Part shown: in pieces, positions 1-8,489 of the stretch | Layout: each line of letters starts with the position of its first letter | Numbering within the stretch: position 1 is the stretch's first letter | Assembly (NCBI GenBank): GCA_016212795.1 | Contig: JACRDT010000041.1 | Coordinates: 1-52,250 of the forward strand | Length of the DNA: 52,250 nt | Direction of reading: 5' to 3' | DNA from: Elusimicrobiota bacterium | GTDB lineage: Bacteria > Elusimicrobiota > Elusimicrobia > UBA1565 > UBA9628 | Notes under the pieces: generated by a model | Database searches by the model: none | What the model was told of the DNA's origin: nothing | What the model saw: the letters and a program-made list of their open reading frames with translations, nothing else | Position numbers and translations under genes: made by a program

Positions 1-1
1 C

Positions 2-166
2 CGCGAGCCCTCCTTCCTGTGGGACGCGGTCTGGGGCTACGAGCACGACGCCTGGCAGCACATCCTGATGGTCACCCTCTCTTCTTTAAGGAAGAAGCTG
101 GGCCCCAAGTGGGGGCCGCGCCTCCAGGCCCACCGGGGCAGGGGCTATCTTTTGGTGGAGGGGTAA
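2..166 (+). CDS. C-terminal part of an OmpR/PhoB-type response regulator (5' end outside window)
   Basis: The frame opens at the window edge and ends at TAA 164-166, giving 54 residues. The segment FLWDAVWGYEHD, then TLSSLRKKLG and HRGRGYLLVEG, matches the last two helices and the C-terminal hairpin of the winged-helix Trans_reg_C domain. DNA-binding output of a two-component system is therefore expected; the receiver domain would lie upstream. It is followed after about 70 bases by the kinase-rich cluster at 236-5579 on the same strand, so it is probably part of the same signalling locus. Family call is firm, the specific target unknown. Confidence 0.85.
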   Translation, partial: REPSFLWDAVWGYEHDAWQHILMVTLSSLRKKLGPKWGPRLQAHRGRGYLLVEG

Positions 167-235
167 TTGAGGTTCCGTTGAGGTTGAGGAGTTATCTTTG
201 CAGTGAGACCATGAAGCGCATCTTAAGGAGGCATG

Positions 236-1480
236 ATGGCCGCCCCGGAGCCCGGCAGGGCGCTGGTCGTTGACGACGACGAGAACGTTGCCGCGGTGTG
301 CCGCAGGGTCCTCGAAGGGCTCGGCCTGGGCGTTGAATCGGCCGCCTCGGCCAAGGAGGCCTGGGAGCGCATGCTCGCCGCCAGGTTCGATTTCGTGCTG
401 ACCGACATCAATATGGCCGACTCCCGCGCCGGGGTGACCTTGGCCGAGGAGGTCAAGAACCGCTGGCCCGAGACCGACGTGGTGATGATGACAGGCCTGC
501 CGGGCCTCGAGACCGCCATCCCGTCCCTGAAGACCGGGGTCTTCGACTATCTCATCAAGCCCTTTCCCAACGAGCAGCTCTCGGCCGTGGCGAGACGCCT
601 CCTCGGGATGCGGCGGCTGGCGCGGGAGCTCGAGCGCGAGAAGCTCCTGCGCGCGGAGCTTTCGGCCGCCTACGCGGAGCTCCAAAAGGTCGAGCGGCTC
701 AAGGAGGCCCTGCTCTCCCGCGTCAGCCACGAGTTGAGGACCCCGGTCGCCATCGGCCGCATGGCGGCCGAACTGCTGAAAGACGAGGTCCCCAGTCCCG
801 CCGGCAAAGATGTCCTTGAGAGGCTCGCAGGCGCGCTCGAGCGCATGCAGGCCGTGGTCGAGGACCTCATTCTCTTCGCCCGGACCAGGGCCGAAGGCCT
901 TCCCTTGAACAAGGCGCAGACGGACCTCCAAGCCCTGCTCGAGCGGCTCGTCGAAGCCCACAAGCCGCTCTGGCAGGGGCGGGGGGTGAGCGTGAAGCTC
1001 TCGGCAGAAGGCGTGCCCAGGCCCATCCTGGCCGACGAGAGGCTCCTGGAGGCCGCGTTCACGCGGCTCCTGCTCAACGCGATCCAGTTCAACAGGAAGG
1101 AAGGCCGCATCGCGGTGTCAACGGCCTACTGGCCCGCCGAGGTCGCGGTCGCGTTCTCGGACACGGGCGCCGGGGTCGCGTTGGACGAGGGGGAGAGGAT
1201 ATTCGACGGCCTCTACCAGGCGGCCGAGCACATGACCCGGGAGGTCGGGGGACTCGGCGTGGGCCTGGCAGTGGCGCGGAGCATCGTGGAAGCGCACGGA
1301 GGCGAGCTCTCGGTCAAGAGCCGGCCTGGCGAGGGCTCGGTCTTCACCGTACGACTGCCGATCCCCTCCGGCGACCGAGCCCCAGGACCTGCCAGTGGCA
1401 GGTCCTGGCCCGCGCGGCGGGTCGGCGAGGAAGTGGTCGAAGGTCGGCCGACCGGAGACCGTCAAGGAGAACCCTCATGA
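236..1480 (+). CDS. Hybrid REC-histidine kinase (receiver at N-terminus, cytoplasmic)
   Basis: Residues about 8-120 form a receiver domain: the acidic pair and DDDENV at the start, the phospho-acceptor Asp in LTDIN, and Lys in LIKPF. A short helix leads to a HisKA dimerisation domain with the phosphorylatable His in RVSHELRTPV, then a HATPase domain with N box LLNAIQFN, DTGAGV and GLGVGLAVARSIVEAHGG. No membrane segment is visible, so it should be a soluble kinase taking input through its receiver. ATG 236 was chosen over ATG 233 because AAGGAGG at 225-231 is better spaced from it. The last ~40 codons after the ATPase fold are low-complexity and contain a perfect hairpin. The stop overlaps the ATG of a 9-codon ORF at 1477-1506. 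Confidence 0.9.
   Translation: MAAPEPGRALVVDDDENVAAVCRRVLEGLGLGVESAASAKEAWERMLAARFDFVLTDINMADSRAGVTLAEEVKNRWPETDVVMMTGLPGLETAIPSLKTGVFDYLIKPFPNEQLSAVARRLLGMRRLARELEREKLLRAELSAAYAELQKVERLKEALLSRVSHELRTPVAIGRMAAELLKDEVPSPAGKDVLERLAGALERMQAVVEDLILFARTRAEGLPLNKAQTDLQALLERLVEAHKPLWQGRGVSVKLSAEGVPRPILADERLLEAAFTRLLLNAIQFNRKEGRIAVSTAYWPAEVAVAFSDTGAGVALDEGERIFDGLYQAAEHMTREVGGLGVGLAVARSIVEAHGGELSVKSRPGEGSVFTVRLPIPSGDRAPGPASGRSWPARRVGEEVVEGRPTGDRQGEPS
1382..1408 (+). other. Perfect 12-bp inverted repeat inside the 3' tail of the kinase gene
   Basis: CCAGGACCTGCC at 1382-1393 pairs exactly with 1397-1408 around a 3-base loop. It lies after the ATPase domain and before the stop codon. There is no T-run, so it is not a standard terminator; it could act as an RNA processing or stability element between the two kinase genes. 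Confidence 0.6.
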
Positions 1481-1517
1481 AGAAGAAGATCCACATGCCG
1501 GGTTGAGGGCCCTGGCC

Positions 1518-3206
1518 ATGCCGATCTCGCGCAGGCTCCTATCCTGGCTGGCTGAAAGGCTTTTCCCCTTGGGGGAGCCTCGGCCGTTGGCGTCGGCGTG
1601 CCTGCTGCTGGCGCTGATCAGCCCGCTCGCGGCCCTCTCGGGCTACGCCTGCTGGAGCCGGTACGAGCAAGGCAAGGCGGCGGCAGTCCAGGCCCTTCAA
1701 GACAAGACCGGGCTTTCCTGCCTGGTCGTGGCCGAGAGGCTCGACAAATGGACGCTCGTCGGCCGCTCCCTGGCCAGGCGTCCCGCGATGGCCAAGGCCG
1801 CGGCAGGCAAGGACTGGGCCGGAGCCCTGCGTCTCTTGAAATCGACGCCCGAGGATTTCCCGGATATCGAGAGCCTCTTCCTCTGCGACCCGGCCGGCAC
1901 CCTGCGTGAGAACCACCCTCCCTTGCCCGGGGTCCGGGGCCGCAACTTCGCCTTCAGGGACTGGTACAAGGGAGTCAGTTCGGATTGGCGGACCTTCGTC
2001 TCCCCCGCCTATCTCAGGGCGGACCTTCCCCAGGTCAATGTCGTGGCGGTGGCGGAGCCCATCCGCCAAGGAGGGCGGGTGGTGGGCATTCTGGTCCTGC
2101 GCATCCTGCTCGAGACCATCGGCGACTGGGCCAAGGAGCTGCGCGGCGACACGGGATTGTCCATCCTGATCGTGGATCAGAAAGGGCAGGTCCTGTTCCA
2201 CCCGGAAGTCCCGGCCCAGGGCGCCATCCAGGAGTGGAGCTCGGCAGCCATGGTCTCCAGCCTGCTCAGAGGAGAGCGCGGTTGGCGGGTCAGGGAAGGT
2301 CCGGGGGACAAGACCGGCCGGCTGGAGGCCTACGCGCCCGTGCCAGGCTACGGCTGGGGCGTGGTCGTTTCCAGGCCCGCGGCCGAGGCCTTCCGGCCCG
2401 CACGCGACGCGGCCGCGTTCCTCGCCCTGGCGTGCGGCCTGGCGATCGCGCTCACCGCGGGCGGTTCCTGGCTGGTCCTGCGCCTGGTGGCCGAGCGCGC
2501 GGCCATGACCGAAGAGCTCCAGGCCGCCAACAAGGAGCTCGAGACCTTCTCCTACTCGGTCTCCCACGATCTGCGCGCCCCCCTGCGCGCTATCGAGGGA
2601 TTCTCCAAGATACTCCTTGAGGACCACTCGGAGAGGCTCGACGGGGAGGGGAAAAGGGCCCTGGCCGTGGTCCGGGCCGGAGTCCTCAAGATGGCCCGGC
2701 TCATCGACGACCTCCTGGCCTTCTCGCGCCTGGGCCGCCAGGCCATGTCCGAGGCTTCGGTGGACATGACGGGCCTGGCGGGCTCCGTGCTGGCCGATCT
2801 CATGGACGGCGGTTCCGGCCCGGCCGTTTCGGTCGAGGTCGGGCCCATGCCCCGCGCTTGGGGCGACGCGGCCCTCCTGCGGCAGGTCTACGCCAACCTC
2901 ATCTCCAACGCCTTGAAGTTCAGCCGCAAGGCGCAGGCCCCTCGGGTCGAGGTCGGCTCGCGCCAGGAGGGGGGTGAGACCCTCTATTTCGTCAGGGACA
3001 ATGGCGCGGGCTTTGACATGAGGTACGCGGACAAGCTCTTCGGCGTGTTCCAGCGCCTGCACGGGCAAGACGAGTTCGAGGGAACCGGGGTGGGCCTGGC
3101 CGTGGCGCACCGGATCGTGACCCGCCACGGAGGCAGGGTGCGGGCGCAGGGCAGGGTCGGGGAGGGGGCCGAGTTCGGCTTCACTCTCCCCGGGGAGGAG
3201 GCATGA
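1518..3206 (+). CDS. Membrane sensor histidine kinase with periplasmic dCache-like domain
   Basis: A first transmembrane helix (about residues 25-48) is followed by a roughly 260-residue extracytoplasmic region with the double-Cache pattern (segments [55 protein letters not shown]), then a second helix ([19 protein letters not shown]). Cytoplasmic HisKA has His in [17 protein letters not shown] and the HATPase has [16 protein letters not shown] and [18 protein letters not shown]. This subtype resembles phytochrome-like/Rcp1-partner kinases. The start is ambiguous: ATG 1518 is preferred, since longer in-frame starts lie inside the upstream gene. It overlaps the next regulator by ATGA, so kinase and regulator are probably a cognate pair. 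The ligand cannot be told from sequence. Confidence 0.88.
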   Translation: MPISRRLLSWLAERLFPLGEPRPLASACLLLALISPLAALSGYACWSRYEQGKAAAVQALQDKTGLSCLVVAERLDKWTLVGRSLARRPAMAKAAAGKDWAGALRLLKSTPEDFPDIESLFLCDPAGTLRENHPPLPGVRGRNFAFRDWYKGVSSDWRTFVSPAYLRADLPQVNVVAVAEPIRQGGRVVGILVLRILLETIGDWAKELRGDTGLSILIVDQKGQVLFHPEVPAQGAIQEWSSAAMVSSLLRGERGWRVREGPGDKTGRLEAYAPVPGYGWGVVVSRPAAEAFRPARDAAAFLALACGLAIALTAGGSWLVLRLVAERAAMTEELQAANKELETFSYSVSHDLRAPLRAIEGFSKILLEDHSERLDGEGKRALAVVRAGVLKMARLIDDLLAFSRLGRQAMSEASVDMTGLAGSVLADLMDGGSGPAVSVEVGPMPRAWGDAALLRQVYANLISNALKFSRKAQAPRVEVGSRQEGGETLYFVRDNGAGFDMRYADKLFGVFQRLHGQDEFEGTGVGLAVAHRIVTRHGGRVRAQGRVGEGAEFGFTLPGEEA

Positions 3207-3646
3207 GCGAAGTAAGGGACGTGGACATCCTGCTGGTTGAGGACAACCCGGAGGACGCGGAGCTGACCGTCCGGGAACTGCGCAAGCAGAAGCTGGCCAA
3301 CAGGCTCTTCCACGTAAGGGACGGGGCCGAGGCCCTTGATTTCATCTTCGGCGGGGGAGCCTTCCCGGAGCGGAGAGCGGAGAACGGCCCCAAGGTGGTG
3401 CTCCTGGACCTCAAGCTCCCCAAGGTGGACGGCATCGAGGTCCTGCGGAGGATCAAATCCGACGGGCGCACGAAAAGCACGCCGGTCGTGGTCCTGACCT
3501 CATCCAGGGAGGAGAAGGACGTGGTCGAAAGCTACCGGCTCGGCGTCAACAGCTACATCGTCAAGCCCGTGGATTTCGAGAAGTTCGGCCGCGCGATCGC
3601 GGAGCTTGGCCTTTATTGGCTGGTGCTCAACCAGCCTCCGGGCTGA
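3203..3646 (+). CDS. Single-domain response regulator, Rcp1-like
   Basis: This is a stand-alone receiver of 147 residues: [16 protein letters not shown] at the N-terminus, phospho-acceptor Asp in [12 protein letters not shown], Thr in VVLTSS, and Lys in [11 protein letters not shown]. There is no output domain. The [10 protein letters not shown] signature and the insert before the phospho-acceptor strand are typical of Rcp1-type regulators that pair with kinases having the [13 protein letters not shown] histidine motif, which is exactly what the overlapping upstream gene encodes. Start ATG 3203 overlaps the upstream stop (ATGA), so translation is likely coupled. It may shuttle phosphate to the downstream REC-PAS-kinase. 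Confidence 0.9.
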   Translation: MSEVRDVDILLVEDNPEDAELTVRELRKQKLANRLFHVRDGAEALDFIFGGGAFPERRAENGPKVVLLDLKLPKVDGIEVLRRIKSDGRTKSTPVVVLTSSREEKDVVESYRLGVNSYIVKPVDFEKFGRAIAELGLYWLVLNQPPG

Positions 3647-3662
3647 CGCCGGGGGAGGATGC

Positions 3663-5579
3663 ATGGCGCGCAAGATCCGTGTGCTCATCGTCGAGGACTG
3701 TGACGAGGACGCGGCCCTCGAGCTGCGCGAGCTCAGGAAGCACGGCTTCGAGCCTGAGCACGAGCGCGTGCGCACGGCCCAGGGCCTCTCTGCCGCCCTG
3801 GCCAAGGGGGGCTGGGACGTGATCCTCTCGGATTACCGCATGCCGGGGTTCTCGGGCATGGACGCCCTCAGGATGGCCAGGGCCCATTCGCCGGCCGCGC
3901 CCTTCATCCTCATCTCCGGGACCGTGGGCGAGGACCTGGCCGTGGAGAGCCTCCAGGCGGGGGCGGCCGACTATGTGCTCAAGGACCGGCCGGCGCGCCT
4001 GGGGCCCGCGGTCGAGAGGGCGCTCAGGGATGCTGCGGATAGGGAAGCCTTGCGGATGAGCGAGGAGAGGTTCAAGACGGTCTTCTCCAACGCGGCCATC
4101 GGCATCTGCCTTTTCGCGCCGGAAGGGCGCATCCTTGACGCCAACGACTCCCTCTGCAGGCTGCTGGACTGCGGACGGCCGGAGCTCCTGGAAAAGAGCT
4201 TTCCGGACATCTCGGCGCAGCCCGGCGTCGAGGACTGCCGCCGCTGCATGGCGCGGATGCTCGCCGGGGAGATCTCCAGGGACGGCCCGTGCGAGCGCCT
4301 CCTTCGCCGGGGCGAAGCCGAGGTCCACGCCGAGGTCTCCTGCGTCCTGCTTAGGGCCTCGACCGGCCGGCCGCTCTACTTCATCGCCGAGGTGCGCGAC
4401 CTCACGCAGGAGAGGATCGCCGCGGCCGAGAGGACGCTCCTTGAGAGACAGCTCGCCCAGGCCCAGAAGCTGGAGGCCGTCGGCCGCCTGGCCGGCGGGG
4501 TGGCCCACGACTTCAACAACATGCTCACCGCCATCTCGGGCTTCAGCGCCTTCCTCCTGGAGAGCCTGCCGGAGGGAGACCCGAGGCGCGACGACGTCCT
4601 GGAGATCCGCCTGGCCGGAGAGCGCGCCGCCGCGCTCACGCGCCAGCTTTTGGCCTTCAGCCGCCTCCAGGCCGTCGAGCTTCGCGTGATGGACTTGAAC
4701 GACGCCGTGCGCGAGGCCTTGAGGTTGCTGAGCCGTGTCATCGGCGAGGATGTGACGATCGAGACCGCGCTCTTGGCCGGCGCGGCGCCCGTCCTGGCGG
4801 ACCCGACCCACATCCATCAGGTCCTGCTCAACCTCGCGATCAACGCCCGCGACGCCATGCCGGAAGGCGGCCGCCTGCGCATCGGGACCCGTCGGGTCAG
4901 CCTCGATGAGGCCGCGGCCAAGACGCGTCCGGACGCGCGACCGGGTTGCTATCTGGCGCTGGAGGTCTCGGACACGGGAATGGGTATGGACCAGGCCGTC
5001 CTCTCGCACCTCTTCGAGGTATTCTTTACGACCAAGCCCGAGGGCAAGGGCACGGGCCTGGGCCTGTCCACGGTCTACGGCATCGTCCGCCAGTGCGGGG
5101 GCTTCATCGCCGTCGAAAGCGCGCCGGGGGCCGGCTCCAAGTTCGCCGTGCACCTGCCTGTCGCCGAGCGCGAGGCTCCCGCCGAGAAGCCCGCGCCCGG
5201 CGCCGGCCTGCCCCGAGCCAGGGGCGAGGCCGTGCTGGTCGCCGAGGACGACGAGTTCGTGCGCAGGTTCGCGGTCAGGGCGCTCAAGAGCCTGGGCTAC
5301 CGGGTCTTCGATGCCGGCTCGCCGGAGGAGGCCCTCAAGGTCGGCGTGAAGGAAGACGTCCAGCTCCTGCTCTCGGACCTGGTCATGCCTGGCATGTCCG
5401 GGCTCGAACTGGCCCGCAGGCTCGGCGAGAGCAGGCCCGGCGTCAAGAAGCTCTTCATGTCCGGCTTTTCCAGGGAATCCCCAATCCCCAAGGGGGCTCC
5501 GCCCGAGGAGACGCTTCTTAGGAAACCTCTTTCCATCGAGTCATTGGGCGAGGCCGTGCGCCGGGCCCTGGATTCCTAG
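3663..5579 (+). CDS. Hybrid sensor kinase REC-PAS-HisKA-HATPase-REC
   Basis: Domain order in 638 residues: receiver 3-118 (VLIVEDCDEDAALELREL, Asp in ILSDYRMPG, Lys in VLKDRP), PAS about 130-255 (SEERFKTVFSNAAIGI, LYFIAEVRDLTQER), HisKA with GGVAHDFNNMLTAISG, HATPase with NLAINARDAMPEGG, DTGMGMD and GKGTGLGLSTVYGIVRQCGG, and a C-terminal receiver (VLVAEDDEFVRRFAVRAL, Asp in LLLSDLVMPGMSG, Lys in LLRKPLS). The HDFNN histidine motif is that of NtrB/FixL-like hybrid kinases. ATG 3663 has GGGGGAGGA just upstream; a longer in-frame start at 3606 lies inside the previous gene. The 3' end overlaps the convergent dus gene by 39 bp. Two receivers in one kinase fit a multi-step phosphorelay. Confidence 0.9.
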   Translation: MARKIRVLIVEDCDEDAALELRELRKHGFEPEHERVRTAQGLSAALAKGGWDVILSDYRMPGFSGMDALRMARAHSPAAPFILISGTVGEDLAVESLQAGAADYVLKDRPARLGPAVERALRDAADREALRMSEERFKTVFSNAAIGICLFAPEGRILDANDSLCRLLDCGRPELLEKSFPDISAQPGVEDCRRCMARMLAGEISRDGPCERLLRRGEAEVHAEVSCVLLRASTGRPLYFIAEVRDLTQERIAAAERTLLERQLAQAQKLEAVGRLAGGVAHDFNNMLTAISGFSAFLLESLPEGDPRRDDVLEIRLAGERAAALTRQLLAFSRLQAVELRVMDLNDAVREALRLLSRVIGEDVTIETALLAGAAPVLADPTHIHQVLLNLAINARDAMPEGGRLRIGTRRVSLDEAAAKTRPDARPGCYLALEVSDTGMGMDQAVLSHLFEVFFTTKPEGKGTGLGLSTVYGIVRQCGGFIAVESAPGAGSKFAVHLPVAEREAPAEKPAPGAGLPRARGEAVLVAEDDEFVRRFAVRALKSLGYRVFDAGSPEEALKVGVKEDVQLLLSDLVMPGMSGLELARRLGESRPGVKKLFMSGFSRESPIPKGAPPEETLLRKPLSIESLGEAVRRALDS

Positions 5580-6557
5580 GCGGTCGAAGAATTCCTCGAT
5601 GAGCCTCCTGGCGGCCGCCGTGCTGTCGGCCAGGCAGAGCGCCGTGCGCAGCCGCTTGGCGTGGGGGAGGCCCGTCGTGTACCAGGCGCCGATCCTGCGC
5701 ATGTTGAGCGCGGCGAGGCGTTCCCCGACGTGGAGGGCCTCGTAGTCGAGGTGCCTGAGCAGGACCGCGCGGCGCTCCGCCGGGTTCGGCGGGGCGGCCT
5801 TCGGGCCCCCGCCCGCGAGCGCGAGGTCGATGTCGCGGTAGATCCAGGGGTTGCCCAGGCCGCCCCGCCCCACCATGACCGCGTCGCAGGAACTCGCGGC
5901 TGCCATGGCCAGGGCGTCCTCGGCCGAGAAGACGTCGCCGTTGCCGATGACCGGGATGCGGACCGCGGCCTTGACCGCGCCGATGGCGGCGTAGTCGGCC
6001 TTGACGTCGTAGCCCTGGAGCGCGGTCCGGCCGTGGACCGCCAGGGCCGAGACCCCTTCGAGCTCCGAGATCGCCGCGATCTCGACGGCCTGGCGCCCGC
6101 TCTCGTCGTCGAACCCCTTCCTCATCTTGACCGTGAGCGGGAGGCGCTTGAGCGCGCGCCTGACGGCGCGCAGGATGCGGCCCACCTTGCCCGGCTCCCG
6201 GAGCAGCGCGGCGCCTTCCCCGTTCTTGACGACCTTGCGCACCGAGCAGCCCAGGTTGATGTCGAGCAGGTCGGCCCCCATGCCCTCGACGGCCGCCGCG
6301 GCCCTCGCCATCGTCGCCGGGTCAGAGCCCAGGAGCTGGACGGCCAGGGGGCGGTCCTGGGGGATGGTCTTGAGCATCTCCAGGGTCTTGCGGTTGGCGC
6401 GCGCCAGCGAGTTGGCCGACACCATCTCCACGCAGGCCAGGGTCAGCCCGTGCTCCCGGGCGATGAGCCTGAAGGGCAGGTCCGTGCAGTCCGCCATGGG
6501 CGACTGGAGGACGCGGGAGGCGAGCGAGAGCGGGCCGATGGTCAGCGCGGCGGGCAT
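5541..6557 (-). CDS. dusB: tRNA-dihydrouridine synthase (DusB-like)
   Basis: An FMN-dependent TIM-barrel enzyme that reduces uridines in tRNA D-loops. Visible signatures: LQSPMADCTDLPFRLIAREHG at the start, LLGSDP, LDINLGCSVRKVVKNGEGAALL with the catalytic Cys, LTVKMRKGFDD, VHGRTALQGYD, IPVIGNGDVFS and CDAVMVGRGGLGNPWIY for phosphate binding of FMN. The 338-residue length is normal for the family. It is divergent from the sigma-factor gene and convergent with the hybrid kinase, whose last 39 bases it overlaps. The DusB subgroup is the usual bacterial one, but DusA/DusC cannot be excluded without alignment. Confidence 0.9.
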   Translation of the reverse strand: MPAALTIGPLSLASRVLQSPMADCTDLPFRLIAREHGLTLACVEMVSANSLARANRKTLEMLKTIPQDRPLAVQLLGSDPATMARAAAAVEGMGADLLDINLGCSVRKVVKNGEGAALLREPGKVGRILRAVRRALKRLPLTVKMRKGFDDESGRQAVEIAAISELEGVSALAVHGRTALQGYDVKADYAAIGAVKAAVRIPVIGNGDVFSAEDALAMAAASSCDAVMVGRGGLGNPWIYRDIDLALAGGGPKAAPPNPAERRAVLLRHLDYEALHVGERLAALNMRRIGAWYTTGLPHAKRLRTALCLADSTAAARRLIEEFFDRLGIQGPAHGLAQ

Positions 6558-6729
6558 CCCGGGTAGTGTAGTCGGAAAGGCGAGCCTGCGTCAAATCGCG
6601 CCGCCGTCCCGCGGGGGCGGTGGCGCGGCATGCCGTTACGTTCGTAGAATGGTCGTGGCGCCCAACGGTGTAATACTTCCCGGGCCGGCCCGTACCTGAT
6701 AGCGGAGGCCAGGGAGGCATCGTCACGCC

Positions 6730-7293
6730 ATGGAGGCCGCCGCTACGGCCGCAGACGAAGGGACGCGCCAGCCTGACCCGGGCGTCGCCGGGCCCCAGGA
6801 CATCGCGCTCGTCTACGACCGGTTCTTCCCGAGGGTCTACAACTACGTGCGCTGCCGGGTGGGCGACAGGCAGACGGCCGACGACCTGACCTCCGAGGTG
6901 TTCATGAGGGATCTGGCGAAGCTCGACCGCTACCAGCCGGCCCGCGGCCCGTTCGACGCGTGGCTCTTCGCGATCGCGCGCAACGCGGTCAACGACCACT
7001 TCCGGAGCCTCCGCTGGCGGAGCTGGCTGAGCCTGGACCTGCTGGCCGAGAGGCCGGGCAGGGAGCCGTCCGTCGAGGAAGCCCTCATCGACGACGAGGG
7101 CCGGCGCAGGCTCTCGGCCGCGCTCCAGCGTCTGGAGGGCCGGGAGCGCGACCTCCTGGCCTTGAAGTTCGCGGCGGGGCTGACCAACCGGGCCATCGCC
7201 GCGATGGCCGGGCTGGGCGAGAGCAACGTGGGCGTGATCGTCCACCGGGCCGTCAAGAAGCTGCAGCGGGAGCTGAAGGGAGAGAAGGCATGA
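6730..7293 (+). CDS. ECF (sigma-70 family) RNA polymerase sigma factor
   Basis: Region 2 covers about residues 25-95 (YDRFFPRVYNYVRCRVGD, ADDLTSEVFMR, FDAWLFAIARNAVNDHFR) and region 4 about 125-180 (LQRLEGRERDLLALKFAAGLTNRAIAAMAGLGESNVGVIVHRAVKKL), with no region 3, as in ECF sigmas. It overlaps the next gene by ATGA, and that gene encodes a single-pass membrane protein, so a sigma/anti-sigma pair is likely. AGGGAGG lies about a dozen bases before ATG 6730, which is a rather long spacing. Confidence 0.9.
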   Translation: MEAAATAADEGTRQPDPGVAGPQDIALVYDRFFPRVYNYVRCRVGDRQTADDLTSEVFMRDLAKLDRYQPARGPFDAWLFAIARNAVNDHFRSLRWRSWLSLDLLAERPGREPSVEEALIDDEGRRRLSAALQRLEGRERDLLALKFAAGLTNRAIAAMAGLGESNVGVIVHRAVKKLQRELKGEKA

Positions 7294-7856
7294 ACGAGAG
7301 GGACGGCGCGGGCGGGGCCGACCGCGAGGCCGAGGAGCTGGTCCAGCGGCTCTGCGAGACCGATTTCAGCGCGGCAAGCGGCGTGCGCGAGAGCCTCCGG
7401 GCGAGGCTGCTGGCCGAGGCCGTCAGACGGCGCGCCGCCGCGCCCAGGTGGGCCAGGGCCGCGGTGCTGGCGCCCGCGGCCGCTTTCGCCGCCGTGGTCC
7501 TGGGGCTCTACGCGGCAGGCCCGGACGCGCCCTCGCCGGAGGCCCCGCCGTCTCCGGGCGGAGACCGCATCCTGGTGCTGGCTCCCAAGGTGGGGGGGAG
7601 GGTCTTGAGCCTCGAGGCGGTCCTGCCGGAGTCCCCGGAGCGCCCGGACGTGGCGTTGGGGCGCGTCGAGGCTTTCGACGGCGCGACGTCCGCGGCGGTG
7701 CTCTCGACGGTCGAGGGCAGGGTGACGGAGTCCAAGACGAGCAGGGTCGTCCGCTGGGAGACCGGGGACCAGGTCTTCGTCCTGGAGACCAGGGTGGTGG
7801 CGTTGGAGGACATCTTCTCGACGCGGTCGATGGGAACGGACTACAGGAGGCTATGA
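7290..7856 (+). CDS. Probable anti-sigma / membrane-anchored regulatory protein
   Basis: 188 residues. The N-terminal ~50 residues are charged and cytoplasmic-like, followed by one transmembrane helix (ARAAVLAPAAAFAAVVLGLYAAG, about residues 52-75) and a proline-rich linker, then an extracytoplasmic beta-rich part (GDRILVLAPKVGG to ALEDIFSTRSMG). No zinc-binding HxxxCxxC motif of ZAS anti-sigmas is present, so the assignment rests on position: ATGA-coupled directly behind an ECF sigma gene. The start at 7290 is the coupled ATG. It is followed two bases later by the CpaB-like gene, which may be the target or sensor of the same circuit. Confidence 0.6.
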   Translation: MNERDGAGGADREAEELVQRLCETDFSAASGVRESLRARLLAEAVRRRAAAPRWARAAVLAPAAAFAAVVLGLYAAGPDAPSPEAPPSPGGDRILVLAPKVGGRVLSLEAVLPESPERPDVALGRVEAFDGATSAAVLSTVEGRVTESKTSRVVRWETGDQVFVLETRVVALEDIFSTRSMGTDYRRL

Positions 7857-7857
7857 T

Positions 7858-8424
7858 ATGACGAAGAGAACGGCGTCGGCGGCGGTCCTGGCGGCGGTCC
7901 TCGCAGCGGGGGGCGCGATCTGGGTCGCGGCGGGGGAGCACAAGAGCCCTCCTCCCGCCGGGAAGGACGAGGTCGGGCAGGAGAAGGAGAAGCCGTCCGT
8001 CCCGGCCAAGCCCCATGCCGGCCGGCCGCGCCGGTCGAGACTGGCATGGTTGTTCGGCAAGGGCTTCGACAGCGGGAAGATCCCGAAGGGCTACCGGGCG
8101 GCGTCCGTGGCCGTCCGGGAGTATGAGCTGTTGGCGGTCCGGCCGGGAGACAGGGTGGACGTGCTCGTGACCTTCGAGGCGAACATGGCGGACCGGAAAG
8201 AGAAGGTGACGGCCACCATCCTCCAGAACGTGGTAGTGCTGGGGGTGGACCTGTCAGGGGAGCTGCGCGGCGTCGGCGTCGTCCATCTCTTGGTCAACCC
8301 GAACGAGGCGCAGTACGCCGCGCTGAGCGCCTACCAGGCGGAGATGGACATCGTGCTCCGGGGCGAGGGCGACGAGGAGATGCGCCCCATGGAGATGGCG
8401 AGCTTCCGCAAGCTCTTCCGGTAG
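7858..8424 (+). CDS. CpaB/RcpC-like (Flp pilus assembly) exported protein
   Basis: 188 residues with an N-terminal hydrophobic signal/anchor (residues 5-25). The conserved core VRPGDRVDVLVTFEA, then ATILQNVVVLGVD and VHLLVNPNEAQYAALSAYQAEMDIVLR, matches the C-terminal half of CpaB/RcpC (SAF-derived) proteins, in which the domain binds the outer-membrane secretin complex. It is shorter than usual CpaB proteins (about 250-300 residues) and no other pilus genes follow. AGGAGG lies 7 bases before the ATG. The last codons (ASFRKLFR) sit inside a 33-bp sequence repeated at 11098 and partly at 13346. Confidence 0.65.
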   Translation: MTKRTASAAVLAAVLAAGGAIWVAAGEHKSPPPAGKDEVGQEKEKPSVPAKPHAGRPRRSRLAWLFGKGFDSGKIPKGYRAASVAVREYELLAVRPGDRVDVLVTFEANMADRKEKVTATILQNVVVLGVDLSGELRGVGVVHLLVNPNEAQYAALSAYQAEMDIVLRGEGDEEMRPMEMASFRKLFR

Positions 8425-8425
8425 G
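8393..8425 (+). repeat. cpaB-tail repeat, copy 1 (33 bp)
   Basis: This 33-bp sequence covering the final codons and stop of the CpaB-like gene is identical to 11098-11130. It contains the small hairpin GAGCTT-CCGC-AAGCTC. A further stretch a few bases downstream (about 8437-8455, ending GGAGGAGACA) resembles 11228-11249. Such 3'-end duplications are seen where islands insert at gene ends. Confidence 0.75.
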
Positions 8426-8489
8426 TGCGTCGCTCAGCCGTCGACTGGAGGAGACAAGAGCCTTTCCCGCGCTCAACAGCGCATGGTCC

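Noticed and set aside
5661..6566. 301-codon plus-strand frame opposite the dus gene
   Set aside because: Shadow of the dusB gene, which has every family motif; the translation is Arg/Asp/Gly-rich without structure.
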